Of a DNA stretch of 52,067 nucleotides, positions 32,664 to 41,139 are shown in pieces (position 1 is the first letter of the stretch; every line of letters begins with the position of its first letter). The notes below the pieces were generated by a model. The model did no database searches. It saw only the letters and a program-made list of their open reading frames with translations, and was not told where the DNA came from. Both the position numbers and the translations under genes were made by a program. This DNA is from Archaeoglobi archaeon (GTDB lineage: Archaea > Halobacteriota > Archaeoglobi > Archaeoglobales > Archaeoglobaceae), in the NCBI GenBank assembly GCA_029259335.1, contig JAPDIY010000012.1, forward strand, positions 1 through 52,067, written 5' to 3'.

Positions 32664-33101
32664 TCACCTTCGTCTCAACCTAACTATCAGCAATAGCACG
32701 ATCTGAGACATTACTAAACCTGTAATGTCAGCCGTCAAATCTGTTACGCTTGCCGATCTGTATGGTACAAAACTCTGGTGGTATTCGTCAGTTACCCCAT
32801 AAACCGACCCTAAAAGGATAGAAAGAATTTCAGGGCGTCTCACTGCCATGGATCTCATTGCCAGATTTAGGATCAGACCAAACCCCAGATACAGCATCAT
32901 GTGGGCAAACTTATCTGGATACCTGTATGCAAGATAGAAAGGAATGCCGAGAAACTCTAACCCAAGTTCAATCATTTTTTGATGTAGATACAGAAAGAAA
33001 GGTGTGTTGAGCGGGTTGGCCAGTGATGGAATAGATGAAAGATAGAATATCAATGCTGCGTACAGGAAAGAAGCAGCTACAAACAAGTATTTCTTGGCCA
33101 T
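32664..33101 (-). CDS. VanZ-like membrane protein
   Basis: The 145-residue protein has four membrane helices with the VanZ pattern: a first helix followed by FYLSSIPS, a PDKFAHMMLYLGFGL segment with conserved lysine and histidine (about 63-77), and the GVTDEYHQSFVPYRSASVTDLTADITG motif (about 100-126). VanZ-like proteins are common beside exopolysaccharide and exosortase genes in bacteria, but their reaction is unproven. Here the gene follows the GlcNAc-1-P transferase by 49 bases and precedes the DUF1616 protein by four, supporting a surface-polymer role. Confidence 0.82.
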   Translation of the reverse strand: MAKKYLFVAASFLYAALIFYLSSIPSLANPLNTPFFLYLHQKMIELGLEFLGIPFYLAYRYPDKFAHMMLYLGFGLILNLAMRSMAVRRPEILSILLGSVYGVTDEYHQSFVPYRSASVTDLTADITGLVMSQIVLLLIVRLRRR

Positions 33102-33150
33102 GAATTACTACAGGAAAGATAATATAAAAACCTACCGCAGATGAGGAAAT

Positions 33151-34143
33151 TTAAAAATCAATAAAGAATCCTAGAATACAAAATACTAGTGTGAGTAGGT
33201 ACATCGTTAGAACCACTTGCTTTTCGGTCATTTTGAAGTGATACGGAAGCAACCACTTGAGTGTTAAGGGGTTCGGCACTTCAAGAGTTCCATCTTCTCT
33301 TACTTTTCCAAACTTCTCAGCCCTCCATCGCTCATCCTGAGGATGCAGCTTTCGCATTATTCTCCAGTAGACATACATCAAAAAATTAGCCACATGCGGA
33401 ATGAGCATGACAAACCCTGAAACAAGAAATCCATTCGCGACAATGCCTGTACCAATGGCAGCACCCATGGAGAGAGCACCGACGTTCCCCTCGAATATCC
33501 TTGACGGATATCTGTTGTACCACAGAAAACCTAAAAGGACACCCAGCATGCAGGTTAGCATAAAAATTGTATCCCGACCCGAAATAATGGACTTTGCAAG
33601 CAAAAAGCCGATTACAATCGCTGAAAGCCCTACGGCCATTCCGTTGAAACCAGAATGCATGTTGACGAGATTTGAAGTTACCATTACATAGACTGGCACT
33701 ATGGCTAACCAATATAGAACACCAAAATCAACCAATCCGATGAACGGCAGGAAAACAACGTTCGGATGCAACTCTATAGCCAATGGAAGTGAAAAAGTGA
33801 ATGGCAGAAATACCTTTGTTATCCGCCCTACGTCCGTAAAGTCGTCAAGCAACCCAAAAAAACCAAAGAAACAGATTACAATCAGAGCTTTCCAGTCCAG
33901 CCGGGTTATCGGTGGAAAAAGTTGTTGGTATCCAAGAGCTTCAAGAATGGCGACGGCAGAATATAGGATAAACAGAGCGAGGAGTACCGAGATACCCCCG
34001 CTTGTTGGTATTTTCCTCAGATCAGGTTTGTAGTAGTCAGGAACGACCAAACCTATCTTTCTGAATTTTCTTATCTGAATTGAAACAATAAAGATGGAAA
34101 GCAGGAGGGAGGACATCAGCAAGGCTAATATCGGAGCGCCCAT
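33151..34143 (-). CDS. Polyprenyl-phosphate GlcNAc-1-phosphate transferase (AglH/WecA family)
   Basis: The 330-residue protein has about ten membrane helices and the full motif set of the family: GLLDDFTDVGRITK (the aspartate pair, about 98-111), NMHSGFNGMAVGLS, and the cytoplasmic YNRYPSRIFEGNVGALSMG (about 207-225). A last loop HPQDERWRAEKFGKVRE carries a C-terminal histidine and arginines. The enzyme moves GlcNAc-1-P or a derivative from UDP to the lipid phosphate carrier, the first membrane step of N-glycan or exopolysaccharide synthesis. GAGGGG lies before the ATG. It is 21 bases from the dehydrogenase gene and likely cotranscribed. Confidence 0.92.
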   Translation of the reverse strand: MGAPILALLMSSLLLSIFIVSIQIRKFRKIGLVVPDYYKPDLRKIPTSGGISVLLALFILYSAVAILEALGYQQLFPPITRLDWKALIVICFFGFFGLLDDFTDVGRITKVFLPFTFSLPLAIELHPNVVFLPFIGLVDFGVLYWLAIVPVYVMVTSNLVNMHSGFNGMAVGLSAIVIGFLLAKSIISGRDTIFMLTCMLGVLLGFLWYNRYPSRIFEGNVGALSMGAAIGTGIVANGFLVSGFVMLIPHVANFLMYVYWRIMRKLHPQDERWRAEKFGKVREDGTLEVPNPLTLKWLLPYHFKMTEKQVVLTMYLLTLVFCILGFFIDF

Positions 34144-34164
34144 TAAATCCCCTCACTCGCCCAA

Positions 34165-35337
34165 TTAGTCTGTCAATCCGACATTCAGTTCAAAACTATC
34201 AAACACGATATCTGCCTCATCAGGCTTCATGGGCAGCACTCCAAGCTCTTTCAGCTCTTCATCACTGAGCATCTCATCGTATGCTCCAGCATTCAAACCC
34301 TTCTCTGACAGATATTTAACAAGAGCAAGGCCTCTGCTGTGATAAAGTTCTTTGACCCCTTCTCTGAAGGTAAGTCCTGTCACACATATCTTAATATCTG
34401 CTAAGGGTTTTTCAATTTTCATACACTCCAGAACTATTTTCTCGGCCCAGTAGTACACCATTTCGTCGTTAATCTCTCTTGCAGTTCTCAGCAACCTTGC
34501 ATTTCCATATTTTCCCCTGCACTCCATTTCTTTAATCAGAAACCAAGGATATACCGGGATACAGTGTCCTCCAACGCCTGTTGATGGAAGATGGATATGG
34601 CAGTACTCGTGATTGGCGTAGTTTCTCGCTTCGTAAAAATCAACGCTTATTTCTTCGGCAATTTTGAAAAGCTCATTTGCCAGAGCTACATTCACGTCCC
34701 TGTAGCATCCCTCGATTATTTTTATAAACTCTGCAGTCCTTGCATCTGGAACAAGATGCAGATTGGGAATGAATTTTTTGTATAGTTTGTATGCAATTTC
34801 TCCACTCTCCTTGTCCACCCCGCCTATGATCTTCGGAAACTCTCTCAATCTGGATATACTGTATCCAGTCATTATTCGCTCAGGAGAGTATGCAAGGTAA
34901 AATTCTCCAAGCTTTAAACCGCTTTCTTCTTCCAACCAATTTCTGACAAGATTTTCAGTTGTGAGAGGTGGAACTGTCGTTTCGAGCACCACAACATCTC
35001 CTCTCTTCAAAACCTTTCCAATTGATCTGAAAGTTGATTCCATTATTGAAAAATCTGGATTGTGAGCGGCATCAATGAAGAGCGGTACAATGACAATAAA
35101 GAGATTACAGTGTTTTGCATCGGTGTATCTGCTTGTTGCAATCAGATTTTTACCCCCATGTTTCTTTATCAACTCATCCAGCCCCATCTCTTCAGGAATC
35201 GGGTTTACCCCGCGGTTTATCATTTCGCAACGCTTTTCGTCTACATCCACTCCGACTACTTTAAGTCCGCTATCGGCTATTACAGCAGCAAGCGGTAACC
35301 CTGCCTTTCCCAATCCAACTACTGAAACCAAAACCAT
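34165..35337 (-). CDS. UDP-sugar 6-dehydrogenase (WecC/WbpA-like)
   Basis: The 390-residue protein has the N-terminal Rossmann motif SVVGLGKAGLPLAAV (residues 4-18) and ETTVPPLTTENLVR. The central helix around residue 205-220 has EFIKIIEGCYRDVNVALANE, and the catalytic cysteine is in GVGGHCIPVYPWFL (about 253-266). The ATG at 35337 has GAGGTG nearby, and the longer reading to 35376 runs into the previous gene. Family members oxidise C6 of UDP-GlcNAc or UDP-ManNAc to the uronate. With the 3-dehydrogenase, aminotransferase and acetyltransferase in this window, UDP-GlcNAc oxidation (WbpA) is the best guess, but a WecC role is possible. It begins ten bases after the aminotransferase stop. Confidence 0.88.
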   Translation of the reverse strand: MVLVSVVGLGKAGLPLAAVIADSGLKVVGVDVDEKRCEMINRGVNPIPEEMGLDELIKKHGGKNLIATSRYTDAKHCNLFIVIVPLFIDAAHNPDFSIMESTFRSIGKVLKRGDVVVLETTVPPLTTENLVRNWLEEESGLKLGEFYLAYSPERIMTGYSISRLREFPKIIGGVDKESGEIAYKLYKKFIPNLHLVPDARTAEFIKIIEGCYRDVNVALANELFKIAEEISVDFYEARNYANHEYCHIHLPSTGVGGHCIPVYPWFLIKEMECRGKYGNARLLRTAREINDEMVYYWAEKIVLECMKIEKPLADIKICVTGLTFREGVKELYHSRGLALVKYLSEKGLNAGAYDEMLSDEELKELGVLPMKPDEADIVFDSFELNVGLTD

Positions 35338-35347
35338 GCAAAACACC

Positions 35348-36454
35348 TCAGGTGGCCGAGTTGACAGTTTGTACAATATATTCTAACTGCTCACCGGTAA
35401 GTTCTGGGTGAACGGGCAAGCTCAGAACTTTCGACGAAACGTCTTCAGCTACAGGACATTTCGAATTCCCAAAACCGAGTTTAACGTAAACTGGCTGTTG
35501 GTAAATCGGCGTAGGATAATGGACTGCACACCCAATTCCATTGCTCTTCAAGTACCTCTCAAACTGTTCCCTACTCATTGGAAACTCATCTTCAACTCGA
35601 ACCACGTACTGGTGATAAACATGCTTTGCCTTTCTAATCTCCACCGGTTTAACGAGCCCTTCTACGTTTATGTGACGGTTAAAAAACTCTGCGTTTCTCC
35701 TTCGCATATTATTGAATTTATCCAGCTTTTCAAGCTGCGATAGGCCAATTGCTGCCTGAATATTAGTCATTCGAAAATTGTATCCGAGAATAGCATGCTG
35801 ATACTTCGCAACCTCTCCGTGATTCCTCAAAAGCCTGCATTTTTCGGCAACTTCTCTATCCGAGGTGGTTATCATTCCACCTTCGCTGGTTGTTATGTTT
35901 TTCGTTGCGTAGAAAGAAAAGCAACCCACTCCAAAACTACCAGCTTTTCTACCAGCGAATTCAGCTCCATGGGCCTGAGCTGAATCCTCCAACAAAATCA
36001 GGCCATGATCTTGGCAAATCTCATGAATTGTCTTAACGTCAAACGGATGCCCAAAAATATGGACACCAAGTACAGCTTTCGTTTTTGGTGTTATTTTCTC
36101 AAGAATACTTTCGGGATTTAAATTGTATGTTTTATCCTCAATATCAGCAAAAACTGGTTTTGCTCTTTGAAACAAGATGGCATTTGCAGTAGCAATGAAA
36201 CTGAAGGGTGTGGTTATCACTTCGTCACCCTCACCAATATCCAAAGCTTTTAAAGCAACATCCAATGCAACAGTGCCATTGCTAACGGCAACACCATTGC
36301 TTGTACCAATATAGTTGGAGAATTCTTCCTCAAATTTGTTTACAACATCTCCATGAGCAACCATTCCCGATTTCAAAACTTCAACAACCCTTCTAATTTC
36401 TTCGTCGCCGATTATCGGCTTTGAAATTGGGATCTTAACTTTTTCATCTACCAT
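35348..36454 (-). CDS. DegT/DnrJ/EryC1 sugar aminotransferase, WbpE-like
   Basis: The 368-residue PLP enzyme has the DegT features: the N-terminal PISKPIIGDEEI, TTPFSFIATANAIL, LEDSAQAHGAEFAG (about 158-171) with the pyridine-binding aspartate, FYATKNITTSEGGM with the PLP lysine (about 184-197) and RNHGEVAKYQH. It puts an amino group onto a keto sugar. The closest layout I know is the WbpE/PglE group. The WbpA-like 6-dehydrogenase downstream, with the Gfo/Idh/MocA and hexapeptide enzymes at 10-12 kb, suggests it aminates a 3-keto UDP-sugar. It opens the operon that runs down to 32.3 kb. Confidence 0.87.
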   Translation of the reverse strand: MVDEKVKIPISKPIIGDEEIRRVVEVLKSGMVAHGDVVNKFEEEFSNYIGTSNGVAVSNGTVALDVALKALDIGEGDEVITTPFSFIATANAILFQRAKPVFADIEDKTYNLNPESILEKITPKTKAVLGVHIFGHPFDVKTIHEICQDHGLILLEDSAQAHGAEFAGRKAGSFGVGCFSFYATKNITTSEGGMITTSDREVAEKCRLLRNHGEVAKYQHAILGYNFRMTNIQAAIGLSQLEKLDKFNNMRRRNAEFFNRHINVEGLVKPVEIRKAKHVYHQYVVRVEDEFPMSREQFERYLKSNGIGCAVHYPTPIYQQPVYVKLGFGNSKCPVAEDVSSKVLSLPVHPELTGEQLEYIVQTVNSAT

Positions 36455-36506
36455 AAACTATCTTTACGATTGCGCCCATTAAAAAATTTTTGGAGAAACG
36501 AAATTT

Positions 36507-36866
36507 TTAAGATTTAAAACTTTTTATTATCTCCTCGACATCCGTCGGCTCTCCCTCAGCAACCTCAATGTTTGCTTTAAATCTCTTAAACCCTTCAAAG
36601 TTTGTCAGGTAGCTTGCAAATATGCCGTTCGGAATTATGCCCCCATTCTCAGGTGCATTTTCAGAAAGCTTGGCCTTTAGCTTCACAGTCCTGCCATTCG
36701 CTTCAACCTCAACAACATCTCCTTCCTTTACACCGCTCTTTTTAGCAAACTCAGGATGTAGAAAAATCACCGGCTCGACGCTCGACTTTGTTTCGACCAT
36801 CAGGAGTGAGTATCTCGCAACCACTATGTCCGCTTCAACTTTCAGGAATTTGGAGAAACGCATCAT
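36507..36866 (-). CDS. fwdD: Formylmethanofuran dehydrogenase subunit D
   Basis: The 119-residue protein has the molybdopterin-dinucleotide-binding C-terminal fold. FLHPEFAKKSGVKEGDVVEVEANG (about 37-60) and ENGGIIPNGIFASYLTNFEG (about 76-95) match that domain. FwdD and FwdB together hold the tungsten- or molybdenum-pterin cofactor. The ATG at 36866 overlaps the last base of the fwdB stop (TGATG) and is six bases after GGAGGG. In Archaeoglobus the Fwd complex works in the reverse direction of methanogenesis, oxidising formylmethanofuran to CO2 in lactate or acetate oxidation. Confidence 0.92.
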   Translation of the reverse strand: MMRFSKFLKVEADIVVARYSLLMVETKSSVEPVIFLHPEFAKKSGVKEGDVVEVEANGRTVKLKAKLSENAPENGGIIPNGIFASYLTNFEGFKRFKANIEVAEGEPTDVEEIIKSFKS

Positions 36867-38059
36867 CACAATCCCTCCATAATTTTTTTGAGTATATGAA
36901 TGTCATTAACTTCCCTCTCTTCTATCGCCTCAAGCTTAATTCTGACTCCGTCACTCCTCACCATTGTTCCACTCATCTCTATTCCTGATATGGCTGAGGG
37001 TATGACAACGTCAGCCACTCTTGCGGTGAAGCTCATTCTTGGATCTACAACGATCGTCTTAATCTTCCCAAGCTTGGCCGAGACATCATGGGGCAGAGAG
37101 TAAATCGGGTCAGTCCCGACAATAAGGGCTGCATCAATCTTCTCGTTCATCAAAAGCTCTGTGAAGGCGAAGCTGTCGTCACTACTTCCATCTCTGAAGC
37201 TGTATTTGTTGACATAGCCCGTTTTCTCGAAGAGAGTTTCGTTGAAACCCCTCATATTCGCATGAAATCCAGCGGGAATGAAATAAACAGGGGCCACCTC
37301 GTTGAGCTTTTTAACAAGCTCAACGAACATCTTCAAATCCTTGAGCCCGTACTTCAGCCCAAGACCGCCGAATATAACATTGAAGTCGGCTTTCTTCATC
37401 TCGTTCAGTATAATCCCAACATCCTGTGCATACTTTGCTGCCTTGCCATCCATCGCCTTGAAGAATGAGTCAACAAGCTCTGCATCATCATCAACCTGAA
37501 TGAACTTGGCGTTCTTCTTTGCCAGAACAGCAGTCTCGCTCTTTCTTACATCAACCACAACAAGATAGCGATCTTCATCGTAACCCCTCGGTCTTTTCGC
37601 CCCTCTCGGGTAGTAGCTGTATCTTGACATGTGTCGTGGCAGGCTGTGGAATGGATTGGAACCCCAGTAAATTATCACGTAAGCATTGTCGCGAACATCA
37701 TCGAGAGTCGCTGTTGGCATCTCCTTTTTAAGCACTGCTTCAACAAGCTCCCCGAGGCAGAAGGAGGAGTTATCATCTATATATGCATTCAACTTCTCTG
37801 CAAGCTCGACTGCAAGCTTCTGGGCTTCAACAACGGTTGTGTCAAGGCCGTAAATCGCAGGATTCTTTGCTTCCTTTAGAATCTCTACAGCCTTCCCAAT
37901 AGCAGCATCCACATCTACTTCCTTGCCATCAACCATCGCCCTTGCCCTGTTCTCCTTGTATCTGCCAAAAATTTCCTCTCCCCTCCTGCAGGCATTGAAA
38001 ATCTTGCCATCCTTAATCGTAATGTCATCACACAAACACGAACATCCCGGGCAGATCAT
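36866..38059 (-). CDS. fwdB: Formylmethanofuran dehydrogenase subunit B
   Basis: The 397-residue catalytic subunit starts with a [4Fe-4S] motif, CPGCSCLCDDI with a later cysteine in FNACRRGEE. It then carries the molybdopterin core, including the probable tungsten ligand cysteine in DDNSSFCLGELVE (about 99). IIYWGSNPFHSLPRHMSRYS (about 130-149) and TDPIYSLPHD are cofactor-contact segments. It forms the CO2-side active site with FwdD. Cysteine, not selenocysteine, is encoded at the ligand. The ATG at 38059 follows GGAGGG by six bases and lies just after the fwdG stop. FwdA and FwdC are not in the window. Confidence 0.93.
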   Translation of the reverse strand: MICPGCSCLCDDITIKDGKIFNACRRGEEIFGRYKENRARAMVDGKEVDVDAAIGKAVEILKEAKNPAIYGLDTTVVEAQKLAVELAEKLNAYIDDNSSFCLGELVEAVLKKEMPTATLDDVRDNAYVIIYWGSNPFHSLPRHMSRYSYYPRGAKRPRGYDEDRYLVVVDVRKSETAVLAKKNAKFIQVDDDAELVDSFFKAMDGKAAKYAQDVGIILNEMKKADFNVIFGGLGLKYGLKDLKMFVELVKKLNEVAPVYFIPAGFHANMRGFNETLFEKTGYVNKYSFRDGSSDDSFAFTELLMNEKIDAALIVGTDPIYSLPHDVSAKLGKIKTIVVDPRMSFTARVADVVIPSAISGIEMSGTMVRSDGVRIKLEAIEEREVNDIHILKKIMEGL

Positions 38060-38061
38060 AA

Positions 38062-38532
38062 TCATCCCTCCAGAAATCTTATTGCATCAGTTGGGCAGTT
38101 TTCCCTGCAAACAACACACAGAACCCTGTTTTTACCGTATCTTCTGCAGGCCTGCATGTTGATAACCTTCACAACTCCATCTTCAACCCTCAGAATGGGA
38201 TCGTCAATTGTCGGGCCGTTGCCAACAGCAGCACCTTTCGGATCCTTCTCAACATGAACTGGGCACACAACAACACAGTTTCCACAACCAACGCACAGAT
38301 CCTCGTTTACAATTAAGCCAGTCTCGGTAGCTTCTTCAAGAGGTTTTAACATTTCTTCAAGCTTTTTTCTTTGCCTTTCGTACTTTTTATCTTCATAGAG
38401 TGGCTTACAGTCCTCAAGCCTCTTTTCGCGGTTCAGTAATTTAAAAGCGAAGCTCATGCAAGTAGCTTCACCGCATTTCTTGCAATTCGTTTTCGGAAGC
38501 AATTTGTAAATATCCATTGGATTTAACGCCAT
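38062..38532 (-). CDS. fwdG: Iron-sulfur protein, FwdG-like, three clusters
   Basis: The 156-residue protein has an N-terminal cluster domain of the CODH/ACS gamma type (LLPKTNCKKCGEATCMSFAFKLL, C16, C19, C24, with C41). A ferredoxin-type domain follows with CVGCGNCVVVCPVH (about 81-94) and a second, atypical set CRRYGKNRVLCVVCRENCP (about 129-147). It passes electrons between FwdB and the polyferredoxin FwdF. The N-terminal extra domain makes it longer than the roughly 80-residue FwdG of methanogens. There is no ribosome site; a TTTAAT box about 27 bases before the ATG suggests a leaderless start. Confidence 0.85.
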   Translation of the reverse strand: MALNPMDIYKLLPKTNCKKCGEATCMSFAFKLLNREKRLEDCKPLYEDKKYERQRKKLEEMLKPLEEATETGLIVNEDLCVGCGNCVVVCPVHVEKDPKGAAVGNGPTIDDPILRVEDGVVKVINMQACRRYGKNRVLCVVCRENCPTDAIRFLEG

Positions 38533-38591
38533 GAGGTTAGGTAAATCTTACAGATTAAATTCTTTTGCTGTTTTTGTTCAATATGTCAAAA

Positions 38592-39527
38592 TCACATCAT
38601 GCCTTTGATTATAACCGCAAATCCGTATGCTATAAACAGAGCCGATATTATCCCGAAGGGTGTAAGAATCAGATGTGGAGTTACGTTGAGCCTTTTTCCA
38701 TCCCATCTTGAATTTATGACAACCGTATATGCGAATGTGTAGAGTATAATCAGCGGTGAGATAACCTTGGCCTCAAGTCTCTGGGCAATGAGAAAAACGT
38801 ATCCCCATAGCAGAATTGTGATCGCCGCTAAGGGATAGAGAGATTTCAATGTCCTTCTAGGGCCGAAGTAAACGGGAGTATTCTTCAACCCTGCTCTCTT
38901 GTCGAACTCATAGTCTGAGACTGCAGTCGGGATGTAGAAGGTTGCTGCAAGGAAGAATGCAGCAATGTAAACCGCAAATGGCATCTCTGCATTTCCTATG
39001 CTCAGTCCAGCGTAGAAAACCAGCACAGCAGCGAGAGCGTTACAGATAACATCTGCAACAGGCTTAGCTTTAAATCTTGGCGGAGCAGAGTAAACGTATC
39101 CGATGATGTTGGCTCCAAGCATCGCGAGGAAGAACTTTGTATTTATGAAAGATGCAGATATCACTGAAAGGGCAAAGAACACAGCACACAGAATCTTCGC
39201 TTCTTTAACGGAAATTTCACCCGTTACAAGGGGCTGCATGGATAAGTTGAGATCCTTCACCCTACCATCGTGCAGCCTGTCCACATCTCTATCGTAGAGA
39301 GCGTTTATCGTGAAACTGAAGCTCATCCAGAATGTAAAGGAGATGAGGCCGAGAATTGCGTGATGGTAATTGGTTTGAGATGTCACACCAAATCCAAAGC
39401 CTACTGCATATGGGAGAAGGAAGCAGAGCCAAGCTACAGGTCTTAATAGTCTCAAGTACTTGGAAGGCAGCTCATAGGCTTCGTAACTTTCGATGTTCAT
39501 TCCTGCAAAGTCTTCAGGATTATGCAT
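38592..39527 (-). CDS. UbiA-family prenyltransferase
   Basis: The 311-residue protein has about nine membrane helices. It has both Asp-rich motifs of the UbiA superfamily: FTINALYDRDVDRLHD (about 72-87) and SDYEFDKRAGLKNTP (about 202-216). Such enzymes attach prenyl chains to aromatic or glycerol acceptors. In Archaeoglobus candidate roles are menaquinone-type quinone synthesis and archaeal lipid synthesis (digeranylgeranylglyceryl phosphate synthase). The second is less likely since the first 25 residues (MHNPEDFAGMNIESYEAY) form an unusual soluble extension. Genes on both sides encode Fwd subunits and CoA synthesis, so context gives little help. Confidence 0.82.
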   Translation of the reverse strand: MHNPEDFAGMNIESYEAYELPSKYLRLLRPVAWLCFLLPYAVGFGFGVTSQTNYHHAILGLISFTFWMSFSFTINALYDRDVDRLHDGRVKDLNLSMQPLVTGEISVKEAKILCAVFFALSVISASFINTKFFLAMLGANIIGYVYSAPPRFKAKPVADVICNALAAVLVFYAGLSIGNAEMPFAVYIAAFFLAATFYIPTAVSDYEFDKRAGLKNTPVYFGPRRTLKSLYPLAAITILLWGYVFLIAQRLEAKVISPLIILYTFAYTVVINSRWDGKRLNVTPHLILTPFGIISALFIAYGFAVIIKGMM

Positions 39528-39566
39528 ATCTATACCTGCAATGTTAATGATAAAAAATTTTCGGGT

Positions 39567-40352
39567 TCAGCAGTCAAAATCGGTGTTCAGCAAGTCTCTG
39601 TAGGCTTTAACATTCCTGTCCGTCAGTGAATAGTTTATTTCTTTGTATTCTCTTATTCTTTTCAGGTCGATCTCTGCCATCACAGCCTCCTCTCTCTCCT
39701 CTTCTCTACTTTTAGCAAGAATCCCGTCAAATGTTGCAATAAGGCTTCTGCCCACGGCCTCACTGCCCGTAAACGTTCTTCCGAACCCTCCTGCCTTCAC
39801 GATGGCATATGCGTTGTCGAATGAGCGGGTAAAGTAAAGGCAGTACCTGTATTCTGTCCCGGGAAGTTCCGAACGCTTGAAGGAAACAACGGGATTGAGA
39901 ACGATTTCAGCGCCTTTAAGTGCAGCAACTCTGCAGAGCTCAGGGTAGAGAATATCAGCACACACGAGAATACTCACTCTGACACCTCTGACTTCAAAAA
40001 TCTCAAGCTTTTCTCCGCACATTACCCCAAGCTGTCTCTCCACTCTCGTTGGGTGAACCTTGTCCTGCCAGCCAACAAGCTCCCCCTTGTCGAAGATATA
40101 CGATCTGTTCCTGTAACCACTTTTTTCAACGATCGCATTTCCAGAAACAGCTATGCTGTATTCAGAGCTCACATCCTTCAAAAACCTTAGAGTTTCATCA
40201 AGGATTTCTGGGACAAGGTGGGAGTAGGAAAAGTATTCTGGAAAAAGAATCAGTTCACATCCATTTTCAGCGGCTTTAACCGCCGTTCTCTGAGCGCTGC
40301 TTAAATCACCGATTCTACACTGAATTGCAGCGACCTTAATTTTATCCTTCAT
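39567..40352 (-). CDS. Carbon-nitrogen hydrolase (nitrilase superfamily)
   Basis: The 261-residue protein has the Glu-Lys-Cys triad of the family: the glutamate in LILFPEYFSYSH (about 39), the lysine in GWQDKVHPTRVE (about 97) and the cysteine in SILVCADILYPELC (about 131). These enzymes hydrolyse amides, carbamoyl groups or nitriles in the cytoplasm. The exact substrate cannot be deduced. It overlaps the stop of the pantoate kinase gene by 11 bases, and a GAGGAGGG site lies inside that gene, so it belongs to the CoA operon at least transcriptionally. Confidence 0.85.
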   Translation of the reverse strand: MKDKIKVAAIQCRIGDLSSAQRTAVKAAENGCELILFPEYFSYSHLVPEILDETLRFLKDVSSEYSIAVSGNAIVEKSGYRNRSYIFDKGELVGWQDKVHPTRVERQLGVMCGEKLEIFEVRGVRVSILVCADILYPELCRVAALKGAEIVLNPVVSFKRSELPGTEYRYCLYFTRSFDNAYAIVKAGGFGRTFTGSEAVGRSLIATFDGILAKSREEEREEAVMAEIDLKRIREYKEINYSLTDRNVKAYRDLLNTDFDC

Positions 40353-41139
40353 CTTCAGCCCTCCTCACTCCGCATGAATCAATTTTTGCTCTGAAGGGCT
40401 CTCCGAACTCCTTCAGAGCATCAAATCCGTTCCAGGCAAATACGGCCTTTCCGAGCATCACCATTCCCGCCATACCACCGGAACTCTCAACAGCCTCCAC
40501 AACATCTCCAACCAACTCAGCAAGTCCCGTTTCCTCTGCGAATTTATTGGAGCAGAAAAAGAGGTTCTCAAATGTTGGTTTTTTCAGGAACTCCTTCGTC
40601 CATTTCTTTCCAGCATCTCCTATCCTTTTCCTCTTCAGATCATCGGAAATCACGTCCTTTGTCGAAATTTCGCCTAAGATTAGAAAGTCAAGAGTCTTAT
40701 CCCAGCAAAATCTCTCAACTGAAGCTAATGATGGACACGCTGCGTTTTTTCTCACAACAATTCCACCAAAAGTCTGGGTCACTACATCTCCGAGTCCCGT
40801 TAAATTCACGACCTCCGCCTCATGTGCCAGATCGGCGGCTTTGATGTATGGTAGATCTCCGAGCATTGCCACTGTCAGTGCTGCTGCCCCGCTCATTCCA
40901 AAACCACAGCCGAAGGGCAGATCTGCTTTGATCTCAACCCCATCAAGCTCCACACTCTCGACCACATAATCGAGGGTGGAAAAGCTCCAGTCTTCTCCAT
41001 TTATCGTTATCCTATTGCCTTTTCTGGCTTCAACACCGAGATTGATAGTAAATCCAACTCCAATACTGCCAGAATTTTTTGGATCGTCGAAAATTTGGGG
41101 GGAAAAAATGCACGTGATACTTGCAGGAGCAAATATCAT
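40342..41139 (-). CDS. Pantoate kinase (archaeal GHMP kinase)
   Basis: The 265-residue GHMP-type protein has the glycine-rich ATP loop LPFGCGFGMSGAAALTVAM (about 74-92). Its N-terminal FAPASITCIFSPQIF and the TGLGDVVTQTFGGIVVRKN segment (about 114-132) are typical of archaeal pantoate kinase. It makes 4-phosphopantoate, the archaeal route to phosphopantothenate, which a separate synthetase then joins to beta-alanine. The ATG overlaps the CoaBC stop by four bases (ATGA), and this pairing with CoaBC is strong functional evidence. It was annotated in older archaeal genomes as a shikimate-like kinase. Confidence 0.9.
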   Translation of the reverse strand: MIFAPASITCIFSPQIFDDPKNSGSIGVGFTINLGVEARKGNRITINGEDWSFSTLDYVVESVELDGVEIKADLPFGCGFGMSGAAALTVAMLGDLPYIKAADLAHEAEVVNLTGLGDVVTQTFGGIVVRKNAACPSLASVERFCWDKTLDFLILGEISTKDVISDDLKRKRIGDAGKKWTKEFLKKPTFENLFFCSNKFAEETGLAELVGDVVEAVESSGGMAGMVMLGKAVFAWNGFDALKEFGEPFRAKIDSCGVRRAEDEG

